64,000 nucleotides of DNA, from NCBI GenBank assembly GCA_903838355.1, contig CAILYC010000024.1:19218-83217 (forward strand). The letters run 5' to 3'. Under the pieces are notes generated by a model that worked only from the letters and a program-made list of their open reading frames with translations, had not been told where the DNA came from and did not search any database. The position numbers and the translations under genes were made by a program. Source of the DNA: an uncultured Burkholderiales bacterium. Lineage in GTDB: Bacteria > Pseudomonadota > Gammaproteobacteria > Burkholderiales > Burkholderiaceae_C. This document shows positions 26,500-35,106 of the stretch, one piece after another (positions within the stretch are counted from its first letter, which is position 1; each line of letters starts with the position of its first letter).

Positions 26500-27117
26500 T
26501 CAGGTGATTTTTGGAAAAACATTCGATTTCCACCCCAATGAACGCTTAAAACTCTGCCAATCAAAGCCTACTCCAGGGTCTTTTTTACGCGCCGGGGCAA
26601 TGTGCTCGTGTCCGGCGACATGGGCAATGGGGTAATGTTGGGCAATGCTCGCACAAAGCGAGCTCAGTGTTTCGTATTGTTCGGCCTCAAAAGGCTGGCC
26701 CTCGAGTCCCTCGAGTTCGATGCCGATGGAGTCATCATTGCAGTTGTCGCGTTCACGGTAGCTGGAAACCCCCGCATGCCATGCGCGCGCATCGCAGCTC
26801 ACGAGTTGAATCAATTCGCCGTGGCGGCGGATGAAAAAATGCGCCGAGACCTTGAGGCTTTCGATCTCCTTGAAATAGGGGTGGGTGTCGTCAAGACCTT
26901 GACCACTTAAAAAATTCACCACATGAGGCCCGCCATAGACCCCTGGGGGCAGACTGATGGAGTGCAGCACAATGAGGTCAATCTGCGTGCCCTCAGGCCT
27001 CGCGCCAAAGTGTGGGGAGTCCACGCGTTTGGCAAAACGGTACCAACCCGCTTGCCACAGAGAGTCCTGCCTTGTTTCAGGCCTGGTGTGAGGCAGCGTG
27101 TGCGGGGTGGTGGGCAT
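26500..27117 (-). CDS. ampD: 1,6-anhydro-N-acetylmuramyl-L-alanine amidase AmpD
   Basis: AmpD is the cytosolic zinc amidase that cleaves anhydromuropeptides during peptidoglycan recycling. The 205-residue protein has the zinc His in IDLIVLHSISLPPGVYGG and HFFIRRHGELIQLVSCDARAWHAG. GHEHIAPARKKDPG holds the last zinc ligands (His and Asp). NDDSIGIELEG is typical. There is no signal peptide. A helically phased tandem repeat precedes the gene. Confidence 0.95.
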   Translation of the reverse strand: MPTTPHTLPHTRPETRQDSLWQAGWYRFAKRVDSPHFGARPEGTQIDLIVLHSISLPPGVYGGPHVVNFLSGQGLDDTHPYFKEIESLKVSAHFFIRRHGELIQLVSCDARAWHAGVSSYRERDNCNDDSIGIELEGLEGQPFEAEQYETLSSLCASIAQHYPIAHVAGHEHIAPARKKDPGVGFDWQSFKRSLGWKSNVFPKIT

Positions 27118-27150
27118 AGGGGGGCTTTCTCATAGTGTCTAGTTGGGCTC

Positions 27151-27197
27151 AATGCGGCTTAATGCAGCTTAATGCAACTTAATGCAACTTAATGCAG
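27151..27197. repeat. 10-bp tandem repeat upstream of ampD
   Basis: About 4.7 copies of AATGCAACTT (with aatgcggctt and aatgcagctt variants) run from 27151 to 27197. They fill the space between the PP0621-like gene stop (27189) and ampD (27117). The 10-bp period matches one helical turn. It may be a regulator-binding array or simple slippage. Confidence 0.7.
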
Positions 27198-27443
27198 GTC
27201 ATGGCGATGTTGGTCGCAAACAAACTGGCCGTTTGCATTCAGGCTCAGACTGGTTTTGTCCGAATGCACACCGCAAACACTGCAGGGCAAGAGCTCTCGA
27301 ATGGCCGGGCTCGAAGCAGCTTGGTTGGCGTTGGGCTGTGACGATGCATCGCGGCCTTGCGCCTTCAAGTCCTCGAGTCGCTTTTGGTATTTCTTCCAAA
27401 GCACAAAAAGCAAGATCACGATCAGCAAAACAAAGAGTTTCAT
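27189..27443 (-). CDS. PP0621-family small membrane protein
   Basis: This protein of about 84 residues has an N-terminal membrane helix (KLFVLLIVILLFVLW) and a linker. The C-terminal zinc-knuckle-like part is LLPCSVCGVH ... FVCDQHRHDLH, with two Cys pairs or Cys/His ligands. This layout matches PP0621-type proteins of unknown function that sit near ampD. The start could be ATG 27443 or 27452. The tandem repeat begins at its stop codon. Confidence 0.8.
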   Translation of the reverse strand: MKLFVLLIVILLFVLWKKYQKRLEDLKAQGRDASSQPNANQAASSPAIRELLPCSVCGVHSDKTSLSLNANGQFVCDQHRHDLH

Positions 27444-27542
27444 GCTGCCCATTTCATCGTTTCGGTCGATCTTTGAATTGGTGGGTAAGCCTGTGGGTTG
27501 CCTATGGGTTTTTTGTGCACAAGTTCAAAGGGACGCGGCATC

Positions 27543-28364
27543 TTATATGGCGCGGTGCAAAATCACTTCCAAGACAAATCGGGATCCTGCATAGGCCAAG
27601 AAAAGCAAGCCGCTACCGAGGTAAACCACGCGGGTGGCCTTTTGCCCTCTCCAGCCCCAGTGCTTTCTGGCCCACAAAAGACTCGCAAAGGTGAGCCAAG
27701 ACAGGAGCGAAAAGACGGTTTTATGGTCCCAGTGCCAAGCATGGGCGGGGCCGTACAAAAAGTCGCCAAAAAGCCAACCCGCCAACAAGGTGGCTGTCAG
27801 CAAAATAAAACCGGCGTAAACAAAACGGTAGGTCAGTCGCTCAAGGGTCAGCAAGGGCAGGCCCTCGGCAAGCGGGGAGGCTTGTCGGATCAATTTTTCG
27901 GAATGCGATAAAACGAGGGCGTGAATCACGGCCACGCCAAAGAGGCCATAGGACGCCATTCCGAGGGCCCAGTGCAGTGGCAACCAAGCCGATGCGTTCA
28001 AGTGCAAGGCTTGACCAGGAAAGAAGAGGCTCAGGACAATGCTGATGAGGCCCACGCCCGCCACGATGAGCCGCACTCGACTTTGCGGAAACCACTGGCG
28101 CTCGAGCGCATAGCAGCTGAAAATGAGCCAAGCCGTGGCCGATAGCGCGGGGGCAAAACCAAATTTCGGGCCTGTATCGTCGCACAGCAAACTCGCTGCC
28201 ACATTCAAGCCGTGAAAGATCCAAATGAGACCCACGAGGCCCAGTGCCGGCTTGGCGTCCAAGGTACCCCCCCACAAAGCATAAGCCGTGTAGAGCACGA
28301 TCAAAGCCCAGGCGCTGTACAAACTAAACTCGGACAAGGAGAGCAGATCAATGGGTAAAATCAT
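27543..28364 (-). CDS. CcsA/HemX-like cytochrome c assembly membrane protein
   Basis: This protein of about 273 residues has around eight membrane helices. It contains the CcsA-type heme-handling region GPAHAWHWDHKTVFSLLSWL, related to the WxWD motif of heme exporters and ligases, and several conserved His. Members are annotated as cytochrome c assembly or inner-membrane YpjD-like proteins. Its exact role is unproven. I prefer ATG 28364; GTG 28370 would add two residues. It is divergent from ffh, as in many Burkholderiales. Confidence 0.88.
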   Translation of the reverse strand: MILPIDLLSLSEFSLYSAWALIVLYTAYALWGGTLDAKPALGLVGLIWIFHGLNVAASLLCDDTGPKFGFAPALSATAWLIFSCYALERQWFPQSRVRLIVAGVGLISIVLSLFFPGQALHLNASAWLPLHWALGMASYGLFGVAVIHALVLSHSEKLIRQASPLAEGLPLLTLERLTYRFVYAGFILLTATLLAGWLFGDFLYGPAHAWHWDHKTVFSLLSWLTFASLLWARKHWGWRGQKATRVVYLGSGLLFLAYAGSRFVLEVILHRAI

Positions 28365-28447
28365 GCTCACAGTTTAGCGTTTTGAGGCGACTGTGACCAT
28401 TCGTCTGTGAAAAAAATTAAGGAACGCGCTTGGCGCGTGAATCCCCC

Positions 28448-29824
28448 ATGGCTTCAGTGCTCAGTGAAAAATTAACCCAACTGGTCAAGACCGTGAGCGG
28501 TCAGTCGCGCATCACCGAGACCAATGTGGCCGACATGTTGCGCGAAATCCGCCTGGCCCTGCTAGAGGCCGACGTGGCGCTCCCGGTGGTGCGCGACTTC
28601 ATCGCCCGGGTCAAAGAAAAAGCCCTGGGTCAAGAAGTCTTGGGCTCCTTAAAGCCAGGACAAGCCTTCGTTGCCATTGTTCAAGATGAATTGGCCAAGA
28701 CCATGGGCGAGGGGGTGAGTGATTTGAACTTGGCCACCCAACCCCCGGCGGTGCTGCTGATGTGTGGACTCCAAGGGGCGGGCAAAACCACCACCACGGC
28801 CAAATTGGCCAAGTACTTGATCCATAAGCGCAAGAAAAAAGTTCTCACCGTCTCGGCCGACGTCTACCGCCCGGCCGCCATTGAGCAATTGAAAGCGGTG
28901 AGCGCGCAAGCCGGTTGTGAGTGGTTTCCAAGCGAAGTCGGCCAAAAGCCTTTGGACATTGTCAAAAACGCCCTCGATTATGCCAAACGGCATTTTGTTG
29001 ACGTGCTGATTGTCGACACCGCGGGTCGCTTGGCCATCGATGAAGTCTTGATGAAGGAAATTCAAGGTCTGCAGCAGTTTCTGAGTCCCATTGAGACCCT
29101 TTTTGTGGTCGACGCCATGCAGGGCCAAGACGCGATGAACACCGCCCGGGCCTTCAAAGAGGCCTTGCCCTTGACGGGCATTGTGCTCACCAAAATGGAC
29201 GGTGACTCCAGAGGGGGTGCGGCGCTGTCGGTGCGCGAGGTCACCGGTGTGCCCATCAAGTTTGCAGGAACGAGTGAAAAAATTGATGGCCTAGAGCTCT
29301 TTGATGCCGAGCGTCACGCCGGACGCGTCCTCGGTATGGGGGACATTGTCGCCTTGGTCGAGCAAGTCACGGCCGGAGTGGACATGAAGGCCGCGGAGAA
29401 ACTGGCCAACAAAATCAAGAGTGGGGACAGTTTTGATTTGAACGACTTTTTGGCGCAAATCTCGCAAATGAAACAAATGGGAGGGCTCTCGAGTCTCATG
29501 GAGAAGTTGCCCTCTCAAATGACGGACAAAGCCAAAGGAATGGACTTTGATAAGGTCGAGCGCGACATTGCCAGAAAGCAAGGCATCATCCACAGCATGA
29601 CCTTGAAAGAGCGCAAAAAACCCGAGATCATCAAAGCCACGCGCAAAAAACGCATTGCCCTTGGCGCCGGTGTTCAGGTGCAAGACGTCAACCGGCTCTT
29701 GAACGAGTTCACCCAAATGCAAGACATGATGAAGAAAATGAAGGGCTCGGGGCTCATGAAAATGATGAAACACTTCAAAGGCATGAAGGGTCCAGGGGGC
29801 GGTTTCCCAGGCATGATGCGTTGA
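28448..29824 (+). CDS. ffh: Signal recognition particle protein Ffh
   Basis: Ffh is the SRP GTPase that targets nascent membrane proteins with 4.5S RNA and FtsY. It is 458 residues. The N domain leads to the G domain with GLQGAGKTTTTAKLAKYL, VDTAGRLAIDEVLM and LTKMDGDSRGGAAL. The C-terminal M domain is Met-rich (QMQDMMKKMKGSGLMKMM) with a Gly-rich end. ATG 28448 is chosen. A TTG at 28430 would add six residues. The 4.5S RNA gene is not in the window. Confidence 0.97.
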   Translation: MASVLSEKLTQLVKTVSGQSRITETNVADMLREIRLALLEADVALPVVRDFIARVKEKALGQEVLGSLKPGQAFVAIVQDELAKTMGEGVSDLNLATQPPAVLLMCGLQGAGKTTTTAKLAKYLIHKRKKKVLTVSADVYRPAAIEQLKAVSAQAGCEWFPSEVGQKPLDIVKNALDYAKRHFVDVLIVDTAGRLAIDEVLMKEIQGLQQFLSPIETLFVVDAMQGQDAMNTARAFKEALPLTGIVLTKMDGDSRGGAALSVREVTGVPIKFAGTSEKIDGLELFDAERHAGRVLGMGDIVALVEQVTAGVDMKAAEKLANKIKSGDSFDLNDFLAQISQMKQMGGLSSLMEKLPSQMTDKAKGMDFDKVERDIARKQGIIHSMTLKERKKPEIIKATRKKRIALGAGVQVQDVNRLLNEFTQMQDMMKKMKGSGLMKMMKHFKGMKGPGGGFPGMMR

Positions 29825-29867
29825 CAACCCATCTTGCCACGCCTACACCGCATGGCCTTGGGCCGGT

Positions 29868-31202
29868 TTAGATCAACTCAGCCCTCAAAGAGTGGGCATA
29901 GGCCTGGGTGATTTTGACTTCCAGCATTTGCCCCTTGAGGGTGGCGGGGTCTCTTGGGCCCACGGCGAAATTCACCACCCGATTGCACTCGGTGCGGGCC
30001 ATGAACTCCTTGGGGTCTTTTTTCGAGGGTCCTTCGACCAAAACGTGTCGATGTTGACCCACCATGCCTTCGCCAATGGCCTTCACGTGGGTGTCCAAGA
30101 GCGCTTGCAAGGCCTGCAGTCTTTTGAGTTTGACGTCATGTGGGGTGTCGTCGTGCAAATTGGCCGCTGGTGTTCCGGGTCGGGGGCTGAATATAAAGCT
30201 AAACGATGCATCAAAGTAGAGGTCCTCGATCAAGCCCATCATTTTGTTGAAGTCGCCCTCGGTTTCTCCAGGAAAGCCCACAATGAAGTCTGAGCTCAAT
30301 GAGAGGTCAGGACGGATGGCGCGCAATTTTTTGATGGTGCTTTTGTATTCAAGGGCCGTGTAGCCGCGCTTCATGGCCATCAAAATCTTGTCACTGCCGT
30401 GCTGCACGGGCAGGTGCAAATGGTTGACAAGCTTGGGCTCTTTGGCGTAAGCCTCAATCAAACGCGGGGTGAATTCATTGGGGTGGGAGGTGGTAAAACG
30501 AATGCGCTCGATGCCGGGGAGCTGCGCGGTGAGTTCGATCAAAAAGGCCAAGTCGGCCATCTCGCTGCTGCTGCTGCCCATGGGGGCACGGTAGGCGTTG
30601 ACGTTTTGACCGAGCAGGGTGATTTCTTTCACGCCTTGGGTGCTCAGTCTGGCAATTTCGGTGAGGACATCGTCCAAGGGCCTGGAAAACTCCTCGCCCC
30701 GGGTATAGGGCACCACACAATAGCTGCAGTATTTGGAGCAACCTTCCATGATGCTCACAAAGGCGCTGGCGCCTTCTTGCCTGGCGGGGGGCAAGTGGTC
30801 GAATTTTTCGATTTCTGGGAAGGTGATGTCAATTTGAGCGCGTTGGGTACGGGCACGCTCATCGAGCAAGGCGGGAAGCCGGTGCAAGGTCTGTGGACCA
30901 AAGACCACATCGACGAACGGTGCGCGTTCGATAATGGCGCCGCCTTCTTGAGAGGCGACACAGCCGCCCACCGCGATTTTGACGCCTTTCTTTTTCAGGT
31001 GCTTCACGCGTCCAAGATCTGAAAACACTTTTTCTTGTGCTTTCTCGCGCACCGAACACGTGTTGAACACAATCAAATCGGCTTCATCGACATTGAGGGT
31101 TTTTTCGTAGCCTTGGGTGCTGTGCAGCACATCGATCATTTTGTCCGAGTCGTACTCGTTCATCTGGCAGCCGAAGGTTTTGATGAAGACTTTGGGGTTC
31201 AT
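29868..31202 (-). CDS. miaB: tRNA-2-methylthio-N6-dimethylallyladenosine synthase MiaB
   Basis: MiaB is the radical-SAM methylthiotransferase acting on i6A37 of tRNAs. The 444-residue protein has the N-terminal [4Fe-4S] cysteines ([33 protein letters not shown]). The radical-SAM motif is [17 protein letters not shown], and a C-terminal TRAM domain is present. The ATG at 31202 ([13 protein letters not shown]) fits homologues. A TTG 60 nt upstream is not favoured. It converges on ffh. Confidence 0.97.
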   Translation of the reverse strand: MNPKVFIKTFGCQMNEYDSDKMIDVLHSTQGYEKTLNVDEADLIVFNTCSVREKAQEKVFSDLGRVKHLKKKGVKIAVGGCVASQEGGAIIERAPFVDVVFGPQTLHRLPALLDERARTQRAQIDITFPEIEKFDHLPPARQEGASAFVSIMEGCSKYCSYCVVPYTRGEEFSRPLDDVLTEIARLSTQGVKEITLLGQNVNAYRAPMGSSSSEMADLAFLIELTAQLPGIERIRFTTSHPNEFTPRLIEAYAKEPKLVNHLHLPVQHGSDKILMAMKRGYTALEYKSTIKKLRAIRPDLSLSSDFIVGFPGETEGDFNKMMGLIEDLYFDASFSFIFSPRPGTPAANLHDDTPHDVKLKRLQALQALLDTHVKAIGEGMVGQHRHVLVEGPSKKDPKEFMARTECNRVVNFAVGPRDPATLKGQMLEVKITQAYAHSLRAELI

Positions 31203-31523
31203 GGCGAAGGGGTGCTCTCTAGACGATTGTGGCGGGGCTTGAGCGCTCAGGCGATGCTCCAAGGAGCGTTTTCTGGGGGGCGAGGAAACCTGACGTATCA
31301 GACCCTACAGCCCAAGGATGCATGCCGCAAAGGGCCTGGGCTTTGAGAGCGCTTGATCCTGAATCAACAAAACAAGTCGCCCAGGGCGAATTTCTGTTGG
31401 GAATCGTTGGCTGTCACGCTCGAGCGGTTCGTGGGGTAGATCCAGAGGCTAGGGGCGATGAAACTTGTATTTTAGCCGCAAGTTCCGATGAGAACAGGAC
31501 TTCTCGCGCATTGCCCAATATCA

Positions 31524-31760
31524 ATGAGCACGTCTATGCCCTCCATGTCTTGGCTTCTGCGCGATGTGAATCGTGCGCTTTTGAACCATATCCGAGTCAC
31601 CCGACCCGTTTCGATGAGCGAGCTGGCCGACCTCATTGGGCTTAGGATAAATCATGCTGAACCCGAACAAAAAGTAGATTGTGATCTAACCGATGATCTG
31701 AAAGTCATGCCATGGACTCAGGCGATCGGCAGCCCTTGGGCAAAAAAAAGAGCCCACTGA
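31524..31760 (+). CDS. Hypothetical small frame (doubtful)
   Basis: This 78-codon frame (MSTSMPSMSWLLRDVNRALL...) has a plausible helical part (SMSELADLIGLRI). It has no Shine-Dalgarno and runs into the terminator of the opposite gene. It may be a gene remnant. I recognise no family. Confidence 0.2.
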   Translation: MSTSMPSMSWLLRDVNRALLNHIRVTRPVSMSELADLIGLRINHAEPEQKVDCDLTDDLKVMPWTQAIGSPWAKKRAH

Positions 31761-31767
31761 GGGGCTC
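31742..31767 (-). terminator. Intrinsic terminator of the fliKLMN-carbonic anhydrase transcript
   Basis: On the minus strand GAGCCC, a 6-nt loop, GGGCTC and seven to eight T follow the carbonic anhydrase stop by about 24 bp. It ends the flagellar minus-strand operon. Confidence 0.8.
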
Positions 31768-31790
31768 ATTGGGGGTGGTGCGAAGGGGGC

Positions 31791-33014
31791 TCAGTTGGCA
31801 AGTATTTTGCGTCCGTTGAGTTCTTGCACGGGCCTGGCGTTGAGTTTGAAAGGGAATTTGTTCAATTGTCCCTTGGAGATGTCGCTGCTGGTTTTAAGGA
31901 TGAAGAAATTCACGCCCTCGGTGCAAGGGGGGGTTGTGAGGGACCCCTCATAGGTGTAAAAAGACAAGTCCGCGGGCAAGATGCTGGCGGGGTTGATGAT
32001 CATTTTCTCTGGGGCGGATTCTTCGCCCTCTTTGGCGGGTAAATTGGCCCAGAGTGTTTTGATCAAAGGATTTTCTTTGCCTTCATTCAAGGGTAGGCCC
32101 AACACAACGAGTTTGCCCGCTTTGCTTTTGTGCACAAAATGCACGACCATGGCGGGAGACTTGCCGTTGAATTGCTCCTCGCCTGGGCGATGGAAATGGA
32201 ACTGGATCAACTCATAGGGCTCTTTGTTGACGGTGAGCACATTCGTGCCGGGTTCCACATTGACTTGGATGGTGTGGCCATTGTTGATGATCTTGAGCGG
32301 GGTTTCTTTGTACTCGGGTGAAATCGTGTCTCGGGCTTTGCCCATGTCACCTTTGATGTTCAACGGCGACTGTTTTTTGCCGTTGGCACAAGTGGGGTAA
32401 TTCTCACCCCAGTGCTCAGGTCCTTCTTCTCCCTCATACGTCCAGTGCACCTTCTTGGCGGCACTTTCTTTGGATTTTTCATCGTCGTCTTGGGCTTTTT
32501 TCTCGCCTGGCTTGACCATGCACTCGGCCATCAAGGTGACTTTTTTGCCGGCACTGATCAAGGCGCTTTGAGCCGAGCACACCGCTTGCATGCGAGCACC
32601 GAGCTCAGCAATTTCAAGCGACTTTTGGAAGGCCTCCACTGCTGACGAGTCTTCAAAACCTTTGGTGAGTTGACGCACCGTACCGAGTCCGACCAAACGC
32701 TCTGCGCTCAAGGTTTTTTGAGCTTTGTAAACCGCTTCCATGTCTTGGAGCACCACGCCATTGGCAAAGGCTTGTTTGACGATTTCAAATTGCTTGGCAC
32801 TGGCTTCTGTCTCTTCGAGTCTGGTCTGAGCGTCATCGAGTTGCTCTTTGGTTTTGTCCAGGGTGTCTTTGGTTTCGTCGAGCTCTGCGCTCACCTCTTC
32901 CATGTCCGTGGTGAGGTGTTTTTTGCCAGAGAAATTCATATAGGCCAAAGTGCTGGCACCAGCGAGCAACAACACGAGCAAGACTTCAAGGACGATTCGC
33001 AGGTACTTTTTCAT
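31791..33014 (-). CDS. Membrane-anchored alpha-carbonic anhydrase with N-terminal coiled coil
   Basis: This 407-residue protein has one N-terminal membrane helix (5-26), a heptad-like coiled coil (about 35-80) and a helical region to about 165. A charged linker leads to an alpha-class carbonic anhydrase domain (190-405). Zinc ligands are readable: QFHFH (His273, His275) and VVHFVH (His292). The substrate pocket SLTTPPCTEG and a likely disulfide (Cys209-Cys364) indicate a periplasmic enzyme hydrating CO2. The N-terminal part is unlike standard secreted forms. It follows fliN by 43 bp and shares the terminator, so it may be co-expressed with flagellar motor genes. Confidence 0.88.
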   Translation of the reverse strand: MKKYLRIVLEVLLVLLLAGASTLAYMNFSGKKHLTTDMEEVSAELDETKDTLDKTKEQLDDAQTRLEETEASAKQFEIVKQAFANGVVLQDMEAVYKAQKTLSAERLVGLGTVRQLTKGFEDSSAVEAFQKSLEIAELGARMQAVCSAQSALISAGKKVTLMAECMVKPGEKKAQDDDEKSKESAAKKVHWTYEGEEGPEHWGENYPTCANGKKQSPLNIKGDMGKARDTISPEYKETPLKIINNGHTIQVNVEPGTNVLTVNKEPYELIQFHFHRPGEEQFNGKSPAMVVHFVHKSKAGKLVVLGLPLNEGKENPLIKTLWANLPAKEGEESAPEKMIINPASILPADLSFYTYEGSLTTPPCTEGVNFFILKTSSDISKGQLNKFPFKLNARPVQELNGRKILAN

Positions 33015-33040
33015 GGTACGGCTTTCACAATAGGGTTACA

Positions 33041-33056
33041 CCTTCAAACTTGAAGG
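33041..33056. repeat. 16-bp inverted repeat between fliN and the carbonic anhydrase gene
   Basis: CCTTCAA and TTGAAGG flank a 2-nt centre. Read on the minus strand it contains TCAAGTTT, a perfect sigma-28 -35 element. The -10 at 11 bp (CCTATTGT) is poor. It could be an operator or a decayed FliA promoter for the carbonic anhydrase gene. Confidence 0.4.
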
Positions 33057-33057
33057 A

Positions 33058-33444
33058 TCAAAGGGTCTTGAGGCGTTCGGTCGAAGGCACAACGCGGGTC
33101 AAACGGATGCCATAGCGGTCGTTGACCAAGACCACCTCGCCTTGGGCCACGACGGTTTCGTTGACCAAGAGGTCAAGCGGCTCACCCGCAATGCGGTCGA
33201 GCTCGACGACACTGCCTTGGGTCAAGCGCATCAGATCTTTGATCTTGATGTTGGCGCGCCCCACTTCAATGGCCAGGGTCACGGAGATGTTTTGGAGTAC
33301 ATCGGCATTGATGTTGCCGGGGTGACTGAGTTTGAAGTCTTGAGAGTTCGGCAACGGCTCGGCGTGGTCGAATTCATTGGGATTCAACAAAGCGTCTGCA
33401 GGGCCTTCTTCTGGGGTGCTCTCAGGGGTGGTGTTGTCGGACAT
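33058..33444 (-). CDS. fliN: Flagellar motor switch protein FliN
   Basis: FliN forms the lower C-ring of the flagellar switch with FliM and FliG. The SpoA domain spans the last ~85 residues, with LAIEVGRANIKIKDLMRL and GEPLDLLVNETVVAQGEVV. The ATG at 33444 has GAGGAAG upstream. A TTG at 33462 would overlap fliM by 4 bp. With 128 residues it matches the family. Confidence 0.94.
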   Translation of the reverse strand: MSDNTTPESTPEEGPADALLNPNEFDHAEPLPNSQDFKLSHPGNINADVLQNISVTLAIEVGRANIKIKDLMRLTQGSVVELDRIAGEPLDLLVNETVVAQGEVVLVNDRYGIRLTRVVPSTERLKTL

Positions 33445-33458
33445 GGTCTCTTCCTCTT

Positions 33459-34457
33459 TCAAAGCTGGCCTGGGATAATTTGTTTTTCAACTCTCACCGC
33501 GATTTGTGAGCCGCGGGTGCCCACACTCACGCCAAAGGTGGGCACACCTTGGGAGATGAATTGGGCGAGTTCGGGTTTTTTGAAATAAAGCATATCGCCT
33601 TCTTTCATGTTTTGCAGGTGACTCAAGGTCGTTTTGAGGTGTCCCATCAAGACCTTGACGTCCAAGGTGGCGTCCCCCACCGCAATGGCCATGTCTTCAC
33701 GCCATGCTTTGTCGGACTCTTCATTGCCGTCACCGGTTTGCACCCGGTTTCTGAGCAATTCACGCAAGGGCTTCAAGGTGGCATAGGGGTAGACCAAGTC
33801 AATGAAGCCACGCGCGCTCGAGCTCGTGGCATCGGACTCAAAGCGGCTCAAGACCACCAAGTCGTTTTCATCGGCGATTTGGGCAAATTGAGGATTGATT
33901 TCTGAGGCCACCCGCTCGGTGGTGATCTCCATCACCGGCGCCCAGGCTTCCTTCAAGGACTTGAAAAACACATCCAAAATGATGTTGATGATCCGTGTCT
34001 CGGTCGCGGTGAAAAGCCGCCCAGGGGGCAACTCACCCACGCCTTTGCCAAAACCACCAAAAAAACTGTCCAAAGAGCTGAAAATCACCGAGGGGTCGAT
34101 GATCACGACCGAGTAGCCGCGCAAGGGATTGAGGCGAATGGTGTTGACGGCCAATGGGGGCTTGATGGTTTTCAAGTACTCACCAAACTTCATGATTTGA
34201 ACCTTGTTGGGGTTCACGCGCGGGGTGGTGCGCAGAACCTCCAATAGACCCAGGCGGAACATTCGAATCAAACGCTCGTTGATCATGTCCACCGATGAGA
34301 CATTGACCCCAAGGCTGCTGTCTTCGCTGGCCAAATCGTGCTTGTGCACGCTCACCTGGGTATTGAACCCGGTGTCCGTTTCAATGGAGCCGTCATGCAC
34401 CCCTTCGGTGAGGGCCAGAAGCTCCTCAGGCGAGAGCAAATTTGATCGATCAGACAT
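33459..34457 (-). CDS. fliM: Flagellar motor switch protein FliM
   Basis: FliM binds CheY-P and joins FliG to FliN in the C-ring. The 332-residue product has the N-terminal LLSPEELLALTEGV (the CheY-binding peptide region, with LSxEEx character). The middle CheC-like domain includes FFGGFGKG, and a SpoA end contains KPELAQFISQGVP. The usual LSQxEIDALL start is altered to LSPEELLAL. fliL lies 19 bp upstream. Confidence 0.93.
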   Translation of the reverse strand: MSDRSNLLSPEELLALTEGVHDGSIETDTGFNTQVSVHKHDLASEDSSLGVNVSSVDMINERLIRMFRLGLLEVLRTTPRVNPNKVQIMKFGEYLKTIKPPLAVNTIRLNPLRGYSVVIIDPSVIFSSLDSFFGGFGKGVGELPPGRLFTATETRIINIILDVFFKSLKEAWAPVMEITTERVASEINPQFAQIADENDLVVLSRFESDATSSSARGFIDLVYPYATLKPLRELLRNRVQTGDGNEESDKAWREDMAIAVGDATLDVKVLMGHLKTTLSHLQNMKEGDMLYFKKPELAQFISQGVPTFGVSVGTRGSQIAVRVEKQIIPGQL

Positions 34458-34476
34458 GGTGGCCGTTATTGTAAAT

Positions 34477-35061
34477 TTATTGCATCACAAAGGACGTAAA
34501 AAAGACATCTTCAATGCCGCCAAAGTCTTCGTAGTTTTCCAGCAACTCGTTCATGGTGTCTTTGAGCTTGGCCGCCAAGTCTTTTCTGAATTCCGGCTTG
34601 GCAATATCAGCCTCGGTACTTTGGCGCATGACATCAAGCATCGCGGAGCGCAAGGCAAATTCATGCTTTTTCACATTGTCAAAAACACGGTTGTCGTAAT
34701 GGGTCATGAGGGCAATTTGCACCACCATCACCTTTTTAGATCCCGTGATGTTGGTCATGAGCTCTTTTTCAAGCTGCAAATAGTTTTTCTCAAAACGCGT
34801 GCCCTCGGGTGCTTCTTTCTTGATTTTGGATGGGGCTTCAACTTTGGCCTTGCTGGCGGCGGCTTCGAGCTCTTCGAGCTTGTCTTCGGCCTCCAACTCG
34901 GCTTTTTTCTCGAAATAGCCCGAGAAGAACAGCGTTGCAAATGCCACGCCCACCAAGAGCACAATGCCCACAATCACACCAATCAAGATTTTAACGATGG
35001 GTTTTTTCTTTTTCGGCTCTGCGGTGCCTTCGGCGGTTTCTACTGGTGCGGCGGTGGCCAT
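34477..35061 (-). CDS. fliL: Flagellar basal body protein FliL
   Basis: FliL is a single-pass inner-membrane protein that surrounds the stator and tunes torque. It is 194 residues: a Lys-rich cytoplasmic start, one helix (KILIGVIVGIVLLVGVAFA), an acidic/Ala coiled segment, and a stomatin-like periplasmic domain ending FFTSFVMQ. AGGAG precedes the ATG. It is read with fliM and fliN. Confidence 0.9.
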   Translation of the reverse strand: MATAAPVETAEGTAEPKKKKPIVKILIGVIVGIVLLVGVAFATLFFSGYFEKKAELEAEDKLEELEAAASKAKVEAPSKIKKEAPEGTRFEKNYLQLEKELMTNITGSKKVMVVQIALMTHYDNRVFDNVKKHEFALRSAMLDVMRQSTEADIAKPEFRKDLAAKLKDTMNELLENYEDFGGIEDVFFTSFVMQ

Positions 35062-35106
35062 GGTTTAACTCCTAAAAATTTGAGTTGGGCTAGATTGAGC
35101 CTGGGC

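Larger units (their letters stand above)
31263..31790. other. miaB-carbonic anhydrase intergenic stretch
   Basis: This ~530-bp interval between miaB and the flagellar cluster has no confident gene. It contains the miaB promoter region, one doubtful 78-codon frame (31524-31760) and the terminator of the carbonic anhydrase gene at its right end. A CACAAT hexamer on the minus strand, about 22 nt before the miaB ATG, may be the miaB -10. Confidence 0.5.
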
